Assembly (NCBI RefSeq): GCF_000720485.1
Contig: NZ_JOAX01000004.1
Span: 124,001-188,000, forward strand
From: Streptomyces ochraceiscleroticus
GTDB lineage: Bacteria > Actinomycetota > Actinomycetes > Streptomycetales > Streptomycetaceae
Length of the DNA: 64,000 nucleotides
Reading direction: 5' to 3'
Part shown: piece by piece, positions 17,862-26,756 of the stretch
How the letters are laid out: each line of letters starts with the position of its first letter
Position numbering within the stretch: the stretch's first letter is position 1
Notes under the pieces: model-generated
Told to the model about the DNA's origin: nothing
Database searches by the model: none
The model's input: only the letters and a program-made list of their open reading frames with translations
Made by a program: the position numbers and the translations under genes

Positions 17862-18346
17862 CGGGCCTCCCGAGACTTGATCAGGTTGGTGCGCCGAAAG
17901 TCGACGACCGGCCCTTCGCCGATCCTGCCCTGGGTGTGCCAGGTCACCACGCCCATTCCGGGCCTGCTGCCCGACCTCCGCGCCGAGACCACCGTGCTGG
18001 CGGCCGTCAGCGTTTCGCCGACCATCACCGGCCGGTGGAAGGTGAGGCCGTCGATGCCCAGGAAGGCGCCGCCCGATTCGCTGAGGTCCTCCACGGACAG
18101 CCCGACCGCCACCATCAGGACGAGCATCGGGTTGATGACGGTGTCCGCGTGGCCGGCCGCCAGTGCCTTCTCCCGGTTGAAGTAGACCGGGTTGTAGGCG
18201 AGCGTCAGCGTGGACAGCAGGGTGTTGTCGGCCTCCGTCAGGGTCCGCCCCCAGTGGTGCTCGAACCGGCGGCCCTCCGGGAAATCCTCGAAATAATGGA
18301 CGCGTTCTCTTCTCCGGGCCTGTTTTCGCAGGGTCGTGACGTTCAC
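17858..18346 (-). CDS. MaoC-like hydratase (hotdog fold), second copy
   Basis: A 162-aa protein from a GTG start overlapping the MmgE/PrpD stop (GTGA). It has the same layout as its neighbour: HYFEDFPEGRRFEHHWGRTLTEADNTLLS at the N-terminus and a central NPMLVLMVAVGLSVEDLSE helix. The acidic catalytic residue of the TEAD motif is present. Sequence divergence from the first copy suggests two steps or two subunits rather than a recent duplication. Its family includes beta-methylmalyl-CoA dehydratases and mesaconyl-CoA hydratases. Confidence 0.85.
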   Translation of the reverse strand: MNVTTLRKQARRRERVHYFEDFPEGRRFEHHWGRTLTEADNTLLSTLTLAYNPVYFNREKALAAGHADTVINPMLVLMVAVGLSVEDLSESGGAFLGIDGLTFHRPVMVGETLTAASTVVSARRSGSRPGMGVVTWHTQGRIGEGPVVDFRRTNLIKSREAR

Positions 18347-19695
18347 GTCAGCTCCTTCGTCAGTGCGCGGATGTCGTCGAGGTCTTCCAGGTGATCGACG
18401 AGATCGATGAGTGCCGCGGCGGCGTCCGCGCCCAGCACCGGAGCGACCAGGCCGCGGAACTTGGCGCGCAGCCGCTCCTCCTGCTCGGTGGGGTCGCGGC
18501 TCCAGGCGGGCGCCCCGCAGTCCACCTCGGCCGCGAGGGTGCGGCCGTTGCGCAGCCGGACGGTCACCCGCGCGCCCAGGGCGGGCAATAGATCGTCGGA
18601 TGTCACTCGCATCCGCTCGATGAGAGCGACGATCCGCGGATCGCAAACCGCATCGTCGGTGAAACGGCTCTCGTCCGTTGCTCCGTGCAGCAGGGACAGC
18701 GCTGTGGTGAATGTCAGGCTGAACTTGCCTTCCAGGCCGGTCGAGGGGCGCGGGATCGCGCAGACGTGCAGTTGCTGAGGGGGTACCTCGATCTCGATGT
18801 CCTCGACCTGATCGGCGCTCAACCCATCGTTCCTCCTCAGCAGCCCGATCGCGTCGATCGAGGCGTGCGTGCCGTAGCAGGAGGCGTGTGCCTTGAACAG
18901 CACCTGCAAAATGTGCCAGGGGTTGCCGAACTGCGTGCACACCGCCTCGCGGTCCGACCGGTCCGTCTGCGTGGCGGCGAACCCCTGAGGGCAGAACAGG
19001 GCGTCCTCGGCGCTGGTGAGCCCGCGCTCGGCGAGCCTGGCGGCCAGGAATCCGGCGGAGGCGGCGCGGCCGGTCTGCAGTGGTTTTCCCATGGTGCCGA
19101 ACATCGCCTTCACACCCGATGCCGACAGTGCCGCGATGCCGAGTGCCTGCTCGGTACGCTTCGCGTCGAGGCCGAGGAGCCGCGCGGCGCCGGCCGCCGC
19201 GCCGAACGTTCCCACGGTCGACGTGGTGTGGAAGCCGCGTGCGTAGTGTCCCGGTGCGACGGCCAGCCCGACCCGGCACTCCGCCTCGAATCCGGCGACG
19301 AAGGCGGTGAGCATGTCCCGGCCGGTCGTGCCCGCCTCCTCGGCGGCCGCGAGCACGGCCGGCAACACTGGCGCGGACGGGTGCCCGCCCATCGCGTCCA
19401 TCTGCAGATCGTCGTAGTCCAGTGCGTGAGCGGCGATGCCGTTCACCAACGCGGCGGCCGCCCCGCCCGCGCGCCGGTCGACGCCGAGCACGGTGCACGG
19501 CCCCGTCGCCGCTTCACTCTGTACGGTCTCCCACGTCAGACGCACGGCCGGTTGCGATGCGCCGGCAATCGCGACGCCAAGGGTGTCCAGGACACACTGC
19601 TTGGCCAGTGTCACCACGAACGGTGGGAGATCGTCGTACGTGAGAGAAGCAACGGAGCCGGCCAGCACGCCGGTCGGTGACAGGGATATGCCCAC
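18343..19695 (-). CDS. MmgE/PrpD family protein
   Basis: A 450-aa member of the fold that includes 2-methylcitrate dehydratase and cis-aconitate decarboxylase. Diagnostic parts are LAKQCVLDTLGVAIAGA, GIAAHALDYDD, GGHPSAPVLPAVLAAAEEAG, HTTSTVGTFGAAAGAARLLGLD and the SFH-like KAHASCYGTHASIDA. The frame stays open upstream, but the GTG at 19695, preceded by GGAGG, leaves the usual family N-terminus. It is the first gene of the 15-kb minus-strand operon. With MaoC, CoA-transferase and CitE it could make or dehydrate a C5/C6 di- or tricarboxylate; enzyme activity in this family cannot be predicted from sequence alone. Confidence 0.85.
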   Translation of the reverse strand: MGISLSPTGVLAGSVASLTYDDLPPFVVTLAKQCVLDTLGVAIAGASQPAVRLTWETVQSEAATGPCTVLGVDRRAGGAAAALVNGIAAHALDYDDLQMDAMGGHPSAPVLPAVLAAAEEAGTTGRDMLTAFVAGFEAECRVGLAVAPGHYARGFHTTSTVGTFGAAAGAARLLGLDAKRTEQALGIAALSASGVKAMFGTMGKPLQTGRAASAGFLAARLAERGLTSAEDALFCPQGFAATQTDRSDREAVCTQFGNPWHILQVLFKAHASCYGTHASIDAIGLLRRNDGLSADQVEDIEIEVPPQQLHVCAIPRPSTGLEGKFSLTFTTALSLLHGATDESRFTDDAVCDPRIVALIERMRVTSDDLLPALGARVTVRLRNGRTLAAEVDCGAPAWSRDPTEQEERLRAKFRGLVAPVLGADAAAALIDLVDHLEDLDDIRALTKELT

Positions 19696-19713
19696 ACACC
19701 CTCCTCGTCGAGG

Positions 19714-19735
19714 GGTGTTCCAGCGGCGGAACACC
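19714..19735. promoter_or_regulatory. Perfect palindrome, candidate operator upstream of the PrpD operon
   Basis: GGTGTTCC, six bases, GGAACACC: a perfect 8-bp inverted repeat 19-40 bp upstream of the first codon of the 15-kb operon, inside the 239-bp divergent region shared with the acyl-CoA dehydrogenase at 19935. A shorter palindrome CCGTT-G-AACGG lies at 19848-19858. The IclR regulator encoded at 21472 is the obvious candidate to bind, by proximity only. Confidence 0.5.
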
Positions 19736-19934
19736 ATGCGTTCAGCGGGTGCCAGGAATATCCGGGCCGGGCCGTGAGGCCGTCTACGGCCCCTTCCGCT
19801 CACCGAAAGAAGTTCTGTGAACACCCGGTCGTCCGGCGGGCCGGCTGCCGTTGAACGGAAAAGCGCGTTGACGTCCGGTCCGCACGCGGGATTGGTTGTC
19901 GCACTCAGTCCGGCCCGTACCTCTGGAGTGTCCG

Positions 19935-21083
19935 ATGCGATCCGACCTGTTCACTGATGAGCAAGAACTGTTCCGCGACAGCGTGCGCGAGTTCGTGGAC
20001 CGCGAAGTCGCTCCATACGTGGAGCAGTGGGAACGGGCGGGCCGGATCGACCCGAAGCTCTGGCGCACCGCGGGAGAGCAGGGCCTGCTGGGACTGGCGG
20101 TGCCCGAGGACTTCGGCGGAGGAGGAACGGCCGACTACCGCTTCCGTTGCGTGATCATGGAGGAGCTCGCTCGGGTCGGTGCAGCCTCGGTCAACGTTGC
20201 GCTCGGCGGATTTGACGACCTCATCGGCCCGTACCTGGTCGACCTGGGCACCGAGGACCAGAAGCGGCGCTGGCTGCCCGGCCTGTGCTCCGGTGAGAAG
20301 GGGGCCGCCATCGCCATGACGGAGCCGGGTGCCGGCAGCGACCTGCGCGGCATCCGGACCACTGCGGTGCGCGACGGCGCCGACTGGGTCCTCAACGGCA
20401 GCAAGACGTTCATCACCGGAGGTGGGCGTGCCGACGTGATCATCGTGGTGGCCTGCACCGACCCGGAGGCCGGCTCGCGCGGGTTCAGCCTGTTCGTGGT
20501 GGAAGGCGGTATGCCGGGGTTCACCCGAGGCCGTGCCCTGGAGAAGCTGGGACAGCGAGCCGAGGACGTGTCCGAGCTGTTCTTCGACGACGTCCGCGTT
20601 CCCGCGGCGCATCTCCTCGGCGTCGAGGGTGGCGGCTTCGGCCACCTGATGGAGCGTCTGCCGAAGGAACGCATGTCCATCGCCTACTACGGCCTCGCCG
20701 CCGCCGAAGCCGCGCTGCGCTGGACCGTGGAATACACCAAGGAGCGACGCGCCTTCGGACGGCCCGTTGCCGAGTACCAGAACACCAAGTTCACCCTTGC
20801 CGAACTGGCCACCGAGCTCGACGTCACAAGGGCCTACCTGGACCGCGCCGTACTGGCGCTCAACGAGGGCCGGCTCTCCGGCATCGACGCCGCAAAGGCC
20901 AAGTGGTGGGCGACCGAACTCCAGCAGCGCGTGATCAACCGCTGTCTGCAACTGCACGGCGGCTACGGCTACATGCGCGAATACCCCGTAGCACGCGCCT
21001 TCGTGGACGCCCGGGTGCAGACGATCTACGGCGGCACCACCGAGATCATGAAGGAGATCATCGGCCGCGACCTCGTGAAGTGA
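19935..21083 (+). CDS. Acyl-CoA dehydrogenase
   Basis: A 382-aa acyl-CoA dehydrogenase with both signatures: AMTEPGAGSDLRGI near residue 132 and the C-terminal QRVINRCLQLHGGYGYMREYPVARAFVDARVQTIYGGTTEIMKEI. The catalytic base is in the GGTTE segment, where Glu is normal. An upstream in-frame ATG at 19896 exists; the ATG at 19935, six bases after GGAG, gives the standard N-terminus (RSDLFTDEQELFRDSVREFVDREV). It is divergently transcribed from the PrpD operon and probably supplies a second dehydrogenation, for example of an intermediate different from that used by the enzyme at 12491. Confidence 0.92.
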   Translation: MRSDLFTDEQELFRDSVREFVDREVAPYVEQWERAGRIDPKLWRTAGEQGLLGLAVPEDFGGGGTADYRFRCVIMEELARVGAASVNVALGGFDDLIGPYLVDLGTEDQKRRWLPGLCSGEKGAAIAMTEPGAGSDLRGIRTTAVRDGADWVLNGSKTFITGGGRADVIIVVACTDPEAGSRGFSLFVVEGGMPGFTRGRALEKLGQRAEDVSELFFDDVRVPAAHLLGVEGGGFGHLMERLPKERMSIAYYGLAAAEAALRWTVEYTKERRAFGRPVAEYQNTKFTLAELATELDVTRAYLDRAVLALNEGRLSGIDAAKAKWWATELQQRVINRCLQLHGGYGYMREYPVARAFVDARVQTIYGGTTEIMKEIIGRDLVK

Positions 21084-21148
21084 GTTGGTGCGTCGGCGGC
21101 CTCTACGTCTCGGCGCGATCCCAGCAGCCACCAAAGTTTAACAAACCA

Positions 21149-21217
21149 TTGACGCGCGTGTCTCAGATGCCTAACTTCAGGGGATGCATCAGGGATGCGG
21201 TACTAGTGGAAACCACT
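21149..21217 (+). promoter_or_regulatory. Sigma-70-type promoter and palindrome in the 388-bp gap before the IclR gene
   Basis: TTGACG (21149-21154), 17 bases, TAACTT (21172-21177) is a good vegetative promoter match within an unusually AT-rich patch. Downstream at 21205-21217 is the palindrome AGTGG-AAA-CCACT, a possible operator near +25. The remaining part of the gap (21084-21148, 21218-21471) shows no convincing gene. A long 5' leader would precede the IclR start. Confidence 0.5.
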
Positions 21218-21471
21218 GGCCGTACTGCCTGACGTGAGGTGCGTGCTGCAGAAAGCGCCCAGTCTTTCTCATGAGGAGCTGATGTGATCCATCGGTTCTC
21301 CGTGACGGTGAGCGCTGCACTCAACCGGATGCCGGATCCGACGGCTCGCCATCCGCGTCGCACACGCATCGGCCACCCCGAGGTTGGCAGTCAAGTCGGT
21401 TTCGGCGGTACGCAGCCGAGCGAACCATCCAGCCACCGCCCTCGACAGGCGCCCGAGACGAGGAGAGCCGC

Positions 21472-22296
21472 ATGCAGGACGGACAGCGGACGACCGCCAC
21501 GGTAACGGGAAGGGCTTTGCGGGTACTGGAGGCATTCTCCAGTGCCCGCCTGGTGCTCCGCCTCACGGACATCTCCCGGTACAGCGGCCTGCCTCTGACC
21601 ACTACTTACCGCCTCGTCAAGGAGCTCACATGCTGGGGCGCGCTGGAGCGGGAGGAGGGTGGTGGCTACCGCATCGGCCTCCGACTCTGGGAGATAGCGG
21701 CGCTGGCACCGCGTGGGCTGGGGCTGCGCGAACTGGCCCTGCCCTATCTGGCAGACCTGAATCAGTTCACACGGGAGAACGTACAGCTCGCCGTGCGCGA
21801 GGCTCTATCGGTCGTGTACGTGGAGCGGCTTGCCGGACGAGGAGCCGTGCCGGTACTGACCCGAGTAGGCGGCCGTTTCTCCCTTCCGCCCACCGGGGTC
21901 GGCCTGGTGCTCCTCGCGCACGCTCCCGCTGCGATGCAGGAACAGGTCCTCAGTCAGCCCCTGACCCGCTACACGGAGAAGACCCTCTGCTCTCCCGCCC
22001 AGGTACGGCGGGCCCTCGCTGAGGTGAGGCAAACCGGTGTCGCCATCAGCGACCGGCAGATCACGATGGACAGCATGTCGGTCGCCGCACCGGTGCACGG
22101 CCCAGGGGGTGGTGTGGTCGCGGCGGTCTCGATCGTCGCGCACGCCGACACCGCCCACGCCCACGTCTTGATCCCTCCCGTCCAGGCGGCCGCCCGCGGA
22201 ATCTCCCGTGCGCTGGGAGCACCTGTCCCCAGCGGCGGCGCCCACGCGTCACGCGGAGCCGAACCGGCTCAGCCCAGCTTGCTCCGAGGCGCCTGA
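21472..22296 (+). CDS. IclR family transcriptional regulator
   Basis: A 274-aa regulator with an N-terminal winged helix (VTGRALRVLEAFSSA, LTDISRYSGLPLTTTYRLVKELTCWGALEREEGGGYRIG) and a C-terminal IclR effector domain (LRELALPYLADLNQFTRENVQLAV, GVAISDRQITMDSMSVAAPV). A GAGGAG lies seven to eight bases before the ATG. IclR proteins usually control a neighbouring catabolic operon in response to an aromatic or organic acid. The flanking PrpD-to-IPMDH operon and the divergent acyl-CoA dehydrogenase are the likely targets. The last ~25 residues are low-complexity. Confidence 0.92.
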   Translation: MQDGQRTTATVTGRALRVLEAFSSARLVLRLTDISRYSGLPLTTTYRLVKELTCWGALEREEGGGYRIGLRLWEIAALAPRGLGLRELALPYLADLNQFTRENVQLAVREALSVVYVERLAGRGAVPVLTRVGGRFSLPPTGVGLVLLAHAPAAMQEQVLSQPLTRYTEKTLCSPAQVRRALAEVRQTGVAISDRQITMDSMSVAAPVHGPGGGVVAAVSIVAHADTAHAHVLIPPVQAAARGISRALGAPVPSGGAHASRGAEPAQPSLLRGA

Positions 22297-22496
22297 ACCC
22301 TCCCCGCCCGCCGCCCGGTCACTCCTCGACAACCGAGGCCACTTGCTGCAGGACAGGTGAGTTGCCATGTGTCCGGCGGCCACGAGGGCGACGAGGGTGG
22401 CGGTCTCACCGACCTCGCCGGTCGAGGCGGTCCGGTGCGGTGCCGGGCCCGCGGGCGCGCAAGATCCAAACGAGTAGTCCTAATAACATCTCCGGC

Positions 22497-22985
22497 ATGT
22501 CTCTTTACGAAGTTCACATCGACGCTCTCCAGGGCGGTCCCGCGAATCTCGCCCAGTACCGGGGCAAGGCGGTCCTCGTCGTCAACGTCGCCTCCAAGTG
22601 CGGCCTCACCCGGCAGTACACCGAGCTGGAACAGCTCCAGAAGAAGTACGCAGCACGGGGGTTCACCGTCCTCGGCGTCCCGTGCAATCAGTTCGCGGAG
22701 GAGGAGCCCGGAACACCCGAGGAGATCGCCAAGTTCTGCTCGTCCACGTACGGGGTCACCTTCCCGCTGACCGAGAAGGTGGAGGTGAACGGCCCCCGGC
22801 GGCACCCGCTGTACGCGAAGCTCGTGCGCACAGCGGATGCGGACGGGCACAGGGGCGACATCCGCTGGAACTTCGAGAAGTTCCTCCTCGCCCCCGACGG
22901 CACCGTCGCCGCCCGCTTCTCCCCGCAGACCACCCCGGACTCCTTCGAGGTCGTAGAGGCCCTGGAGGAAATCCTTCCCGCCTGA
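22497..22985 (+). CDS. Glutathione peroxidase-family thiol peroxidase
   Basis: A 162-aa protein with the full GPx pattern: NVASKCGLT with Cys35 in place of selenocysteine, VPCNQFAEEEPG with the Gln of the catalytic triad near 65 and a possible resolving Cys63, and RWNFEKFLL with the Trp. Actinomycetes lack glutathione, so it most likely reduces peroxides with thioredoxin. The ATG at 22497 gives the normal short bacterial N-terminus MSLYEVHID. It stands alone on the plus strand. Confidence 0.92.
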   Translation: MSLYEVHIDALQGGPANLAQYRGKAVLVVNVASKCGLTRQYTELEQLQKKYAARGFTVLGVPCNQFAEEEPGTPEEIAKFCSSTYGVTFPLTEKVEVNGPRRHPLYAKLVRTADADGHRGDIRWNFEKFLLAPDGTVAARFSPQTTPDSFEVVEALEEILPA

Positions 22986-23142
22986 CACGCCTGCTGGTCG
23001 GTGGCGCCCCCGCACCCGACCGCCGGGCCGCGTCGAGGCGGTCCGCCGCCTGGCAAGCCAGGTCGCGGCAACGTCCTGGGGGGTGGAGAACAGCTCTGGG
23101 CAGAGGACTGCTCTCCCACGCCCCCTTGGGGAGTTGCAGAAT

Positions 23143-23285
23143 CGCAAGCCAGCGACGTCGACCGGGAAAGTACATGATGTACATGCCGAGACTGTCCCCT
23201 CCAACAGTCCTGGGCGTTGCATCAGCAGCCTGACCTGCACTAACGTCCCAGCTCACCGATACCGCTGTCCCCCGAATCACGCAGG
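23143..23285 (-). repeat. Dispersed repeat, copy 1 (in the 553-bp gene-free stretch 22986-23538)
   Basis: Two blocks match the intergenic stretch near 49.8 kb in the same orientation. Block 23229-23285 equals 49840-49896 at 54 of 57 positions (starts CCTGACCTGC, ends CACGCAGG). Block 23143-23178 matches 49688-49723 at about 29 of 36 (contains AAGTACATGA). The spacer is 50 bp here and 116 bp in copy 2. No intact gene was seen in 22986-23538. The element is probably the end or upstream part of a lost IS; that origin is inference. Confidence 0.7.
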
Positions 23286-23538
23286 TCACCAGTTCGTACT
23301 GAACAGGGGTATCGCTCATGGTGCCGGCTCACGACCGATGTCTCATTGCTTCCAACACTGCTGTCCCAGTGCTCAACTCACAAGCCTGCAGTGGAGGGCA
23401 GGTCCTCAGGCTGCATCCCGCAAGCACGCGAATAGCTCCTCGAGTTCGCCCCCACTCGTCTTCAACACCCTGGTACTGCGGGTGATGTGGACGCTCGACC
23501 GGATGTCGGACAGAAGAGAATAGAAGGAAGTCGTCACC

Positions 23539-24435
23539 ATGGAAACACGCACCACCGGATACACGACAGTGGAATACGGTGAGGTCAGCGTGCTCGTCGG
23601 CGCCGAACGGGGCGCCTACCCGTACGGCAACTCACTGCTCGTGCGCGGCGCCGGCGAATCGCTGGTCATCGATCCCTCGCTGTCACTCGTCGAAGACGCG
23701 CCACCCGCGGACGGGGTCCTCGTCAGCCATGCGCACGAGGATCACATCGCCGGTCTCAGCAGCTACGACGTGCCGGTCCACGGCCACCACGGCGATCTCG
23801 ATGCGTTGCGCTCCCGCGAGGTCCTGGTCGCCGGATTCGGTCTTCCGCCCGAGGCAGCCGACGAGGCCGACAAGGCGCTGCGGGATCACTTCCACGTGCA
23901 CGGCCGTCCGGACGCGACGGGGTTCGCGGACGGCACCGTGTTCGACCTGGGCGGGCGCACCGTGACCGTCGTGCACCTCCCCGGCCACACCGCGGGCCAC
24001 AGCGGCTTCCTGATCGAGCCGGAGGGTTTCCTGTTCGTGGCGGACATCGACCTGACGTCGTTCGGTCCGTACTACGGCGACGTGGGCAGCAGCCTCGTGG
24101 ACTTCGAGGCATCGATGCGCCGGTGCCGGGAGATCGATGCGCGCTGGTACGGCACCTCCCACCAGAAGGGCGTCATCGAGGGCGCCGCGGAGTTCCGGCG
24201 CCGGCTCGACGCCTTCGCCGGAGTAGTGGAGAAGCGTGAGGCCACGCTGCTGGCCTTCCTCAGCGAACCCCGGACCATCGAGGAGATCGTCGAACACCGG
24301 CTGGTCTACCGGCCCCACGTCGAATTGCCACAGGTGGGGCCCGTAGAGCGGAGAACGGCGGTACAGCACCTGGACCGCTTGATGGCCGAAGGGCAGGTCG
24401 CGGAGGTGGAGCAGGGGCGTTTCCGCGCTACGTAG
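23539..24435 (+). CDS. MBL-fold metallo-hydrolase
   Basis: A 298-aa metallo-beta-lactamase-fold protein with the binuclear metal motif H64-A-H66-E-D68-H69 (VSHAHEDHIAG), a second ligand region VVHLPGHTAGHSGFL, and the metal-bridging Asp in FVADIDLTSFGPYYGD. The C-terminal ~80 residues form a helical, winged-helix-like tail seen in hydrolases of the glyoxalase II/LACTB2 type. An AAGGAAG precedes the ATG. The substrate is unknown; thioesters and lactones are typical. It starts a plus-strand pair with the SpoIIE-type gene, 152 bp apart. Confidence 0.9.
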   Translation: METRTTGYTTVEYGEVSVLVGAERGAYPYGNSLLVRGAGESLVIDPSLSLVEDAPPADGVLVSHAHEDHIAGLSSYDVPVHGHHGDLDALRSREVLVAGFGLPPEAADEADKALRDHFHVHGRPDATGFADGTVFDLGGRTVTVVHLPGHTAGHSGFLIEPEGFLFVADIDLTSFGPYYGDVGSSLVDFEASMRRCREIDARWYGTSHQKGVIEGAAEFRRRLDAFAGVVEKREATLLAFLSEPRTIEEIVEHRLVYRPHVELPQVGPVERRTAVQHLDRLMAEGQVAEVEQGRFRAT

Positions 24436-24587
24436 AGCCGAGACGGCCGCACAGCGGCCCGAGGGATGGGCCCAGAGCATGACACGGAACGGTGACCTCC
24501 CCCCGGCGTCTGCATCGCGGGCGCCTCGTCGCCGGCGCCGTTGTAGACGGCACCCCTGGCCTGCCCGGCCGCGCTGGAGGGGCGCGG

Positions 24588-26756
24588 ATGCGGGACCTTC
24601 GGTACGTTTCCGGTATGGGCATCGATGTCGACACGTTCCTCCGTCGTCTTGCTCAGGAGCTCAGCCCCCGGGCGGAGGAGTCGGCCGACCTGCTGCTGCG
24701 ACGCCTGCGCGTCGACATGCCCGAGCTGTGGGAGCACGAAGAGATCGCCGAGCTCGCGCTGGAGGAGACGGCCGGGCACATCACCAGGTTCCTCGACGTA
24801 CTCGAACAGCGCATCGACGTGACAGAGGTCGAGGCGCCGCCCAAGGCGCTGGAGGTCGCCCGCCAGGCCGCCCGGCGCGGGGTGCCGATCAGCCAGCTGC
24901 TGCGCTCCTACCGCCTCGCCCACATGCTCCTCATCCAACTGCTCCAGGGCGAGGCAGCACGGCTCAGCGACGACTGGGAGCTGATGAACGCCGCGGCCAT
25001 GCGGCTGGTCGGCGCGGCCTTCGCGTACGTCGACCGCGGCTCGGAGCAGGTCGTCGCGGCCTATCAGGAGGAGCGCGACCGGCGGGTGCAGCGCCGGCTA
25101 CTGCTGGCCAACGAGGCGAGCCGGCGGATCGGGACGAGTCTCGACACCGCCCGTACCGCCGAGGAGCTGGCGGAATTCGGCACGGAGGACTTCGCCGACC
25201 TCGTCACCGTCGACCTCCTCGACTCCCTGCTCCACGACGGCGACGCCCAGCCGCCCGCGCCGGCCGCACGCACGCCGGTGCTGCGTCGTATCGCCCAGCG
25301 TTCGGCGCGGGAGGACGACGTGGGCCTGCCGGTCGCCACCGGCCGGACGCACACCTATCCGGCGGAGTCGGAACCGGCGCGCGCTCTGGCCTCGGGACAG
25401 CCGCGCCCGCACCGCGCCACGGCGCCCGCGTCCGTCCACCACTCGGCCCTGCTGCTGCCCCTGCGGGCGCGCGGCCACACCCTGGGCCTCGCCCAGTTCC
25501 TCCGCCGCAGCACCACGGCTCCCTTCGACGACGACGACCTTCTGCTGGCCCAGGAGATCGCGGCACTGGCGGCGGTGTCCATCGACAACGCCCGCCGGTA
25601 CAGCCAGGAGCGCACCACCGCGCTCACCCTCCAGCGCAGCCTGCTGCCGCAGCGCGCGGTGGAGCAGTCCGCCGTCGACACGGCGTCCCGCTATCTGCCG
25701 AGCGGTGCGCGGGCGGGCGTGGGCGGTGACTGGTACGACGTGATCCCGCTGTCCGGAGCGCGGGTCGCCCTCGTCGTCGGCGATGTCGTCGGGCGCGGCC
25801 TGCACGCCGCCGCCACGATGGGCCGCCTGCGCACGGCCGTCCGGGCCTTCGCGGACATCGATCTGATGCCCGACGAACTCCTCACGCATCTGGACGACGT
25901 GGTCATCCGTCTGCAGCGCGAGGAGGCGCGGGACGACGGCGAGCTGAGCGCCACCTGCCTGTACGCGGTCTACGATCCGGTGTCCCGCGTGTGCACGCTG
26001 GCCAGCGCCGGCCATGTCGCCCCGGCCGTGGCAACTCCTCCTCCCGCCAGGCACATTGACGCCACGTGGTCGGTCGACTTTCCCGAGATGCCGATCGGCC
26101 CGCCCCTGGGCCTGGGCGGGCTCCCCTTCGAGACGGCTCAGTTCGAGCTGGGGGAGGGCAGTCTGCTGACCCTGTACACCGACGGTCTCATCCAGAGCCG
26201 TGGCCGTGACGTCGACTCCGCGCGCGCCGCGCTGTGCGACGCCCTCACCGACGGGCCGGACATGCCGGAGGAGATCTGCGACCGGTTGCTGGCCGCCGTG
26301 CTGCCCAGCAACCGCTCCGATGACGTCGCCCTGCTGGTGGCGCGGACCCTGGCCCTCGACCCCGGCCATGTCACCACGCTCGACCTCCCCTCGGACCCGG
26401 CGGCCGTCGCCGGCGCCCGTGGCCACACGTCCCAGACGCTCACCGCCTGGGGACTGGAGGAACTGTCCTTCGCCACGGAACTGATCGTCAGCGAACTGGT
26501 CACCAACGCGATCCGCTACGGCAAGGGCCCGATCCAGCTGCGGCTGATCCTCCAGTCCACGCTGACCTGCGAAGTCTTCGACACGAACAGCACCTCCCCG
26601 CACCTGCGCCACGCCCGCACCTTCGACGAGGGCGGGCGTGGCCTGCTGCTGGTCGCCCAGCTCGCCGAGCGCTGGGGCACACGGCACAGCCGCGAGGGCA
26701 AGGTGATCTGGGCGGAACAGGCCCTGCCCACCGAGGCGGACGGCGTCCTCAGATGA
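24588..26756 (+). CDS. SpoIIE/RsbU-type PP2C phosphatase with GAF and RsbW-like kinase domains
   Basis: A 722-aa cytoplasmic signalling protein from the ATG at 24588, eight bases after GGAGG; alternative starts lie at 24492 and 24615. The order is an N-terminal helical RsbT co-antagonist-like domain (about 10-160), a GAF-like sensor (about 180-340), a PP2C phosphatase of the SpoIIE class with GGDWYDVIPL, VGDVVGRGLHAA and LLTLYTDGLIQSRG (about 350-600), then an anti-sigma-factor HATPase domain with ELIVSELVTNAIRYG and GGRGLLLVAQLAERW (about 610-715). Such proteins dephosphorylate anti-anti-sigma factors while the kinase domain opposes this, tuning a stress sigma factor. No partner gene is adjacent, as is usual for streptomycete orphans. 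Confidence 0.92.
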   Translation: MRDLRYVSGMGIDVDTFLRRLAQELSPRAEESADLLLRRLRVDMPELWEHEEIAELALEETAGHITRFLDVLEQRIDVTEVEAPPKALEVARQAARRGVPISQLLRSYRLAHMLLIQLLQGEAARLSDDWELMNAAAMRLVGAAFAYVDRGSEQVVAAYQEERDRRVQRRLLLANEASRRIGTSLDTARTAEELAEFGTEDFADLVTVDLLDSLLHDGDAQPPAPAARTPVLRRIAQRSAREDDVGLPVATGRTHTYPAESEPARALASGQPRPHRATAPASVHHSALLLPLRARGHTLGLAQFLRRSTTAPFDDDDLLLAQEIAALAAVSIDNARRYSQERTTALTLQRSLLPQRAVEQSAVDTASRYLPSGARAGVGGDWYDVIPLSGARVALVVGDVVGRGLHAAATMGRLRTAVRAFADIDLMPDELLTHLDDVVIRLQREEARDDGELSATCLYAVYDPVSRVCTLASAGHVAPAVATPPPARHIDATWSVDFPEMPIGPPLGLGGLPFETAQFELGEGSLLTLYTDGLIQSRGRDVDSARAALCDALTDGPDMPEEICDRLLAAVLPSNRSDDVALLVARTLALDPGHVTTLDLPSDPAAVAGARGHTSQTLTAWGLEELSFATELIVSELVTNAIRYGKGPIQLRLILQSTLTCEVFDTNSTSPHLRHARTFDEGGRGLLLVAQLAERWGTRHSREGKVIWAEQALPTEADGVLR

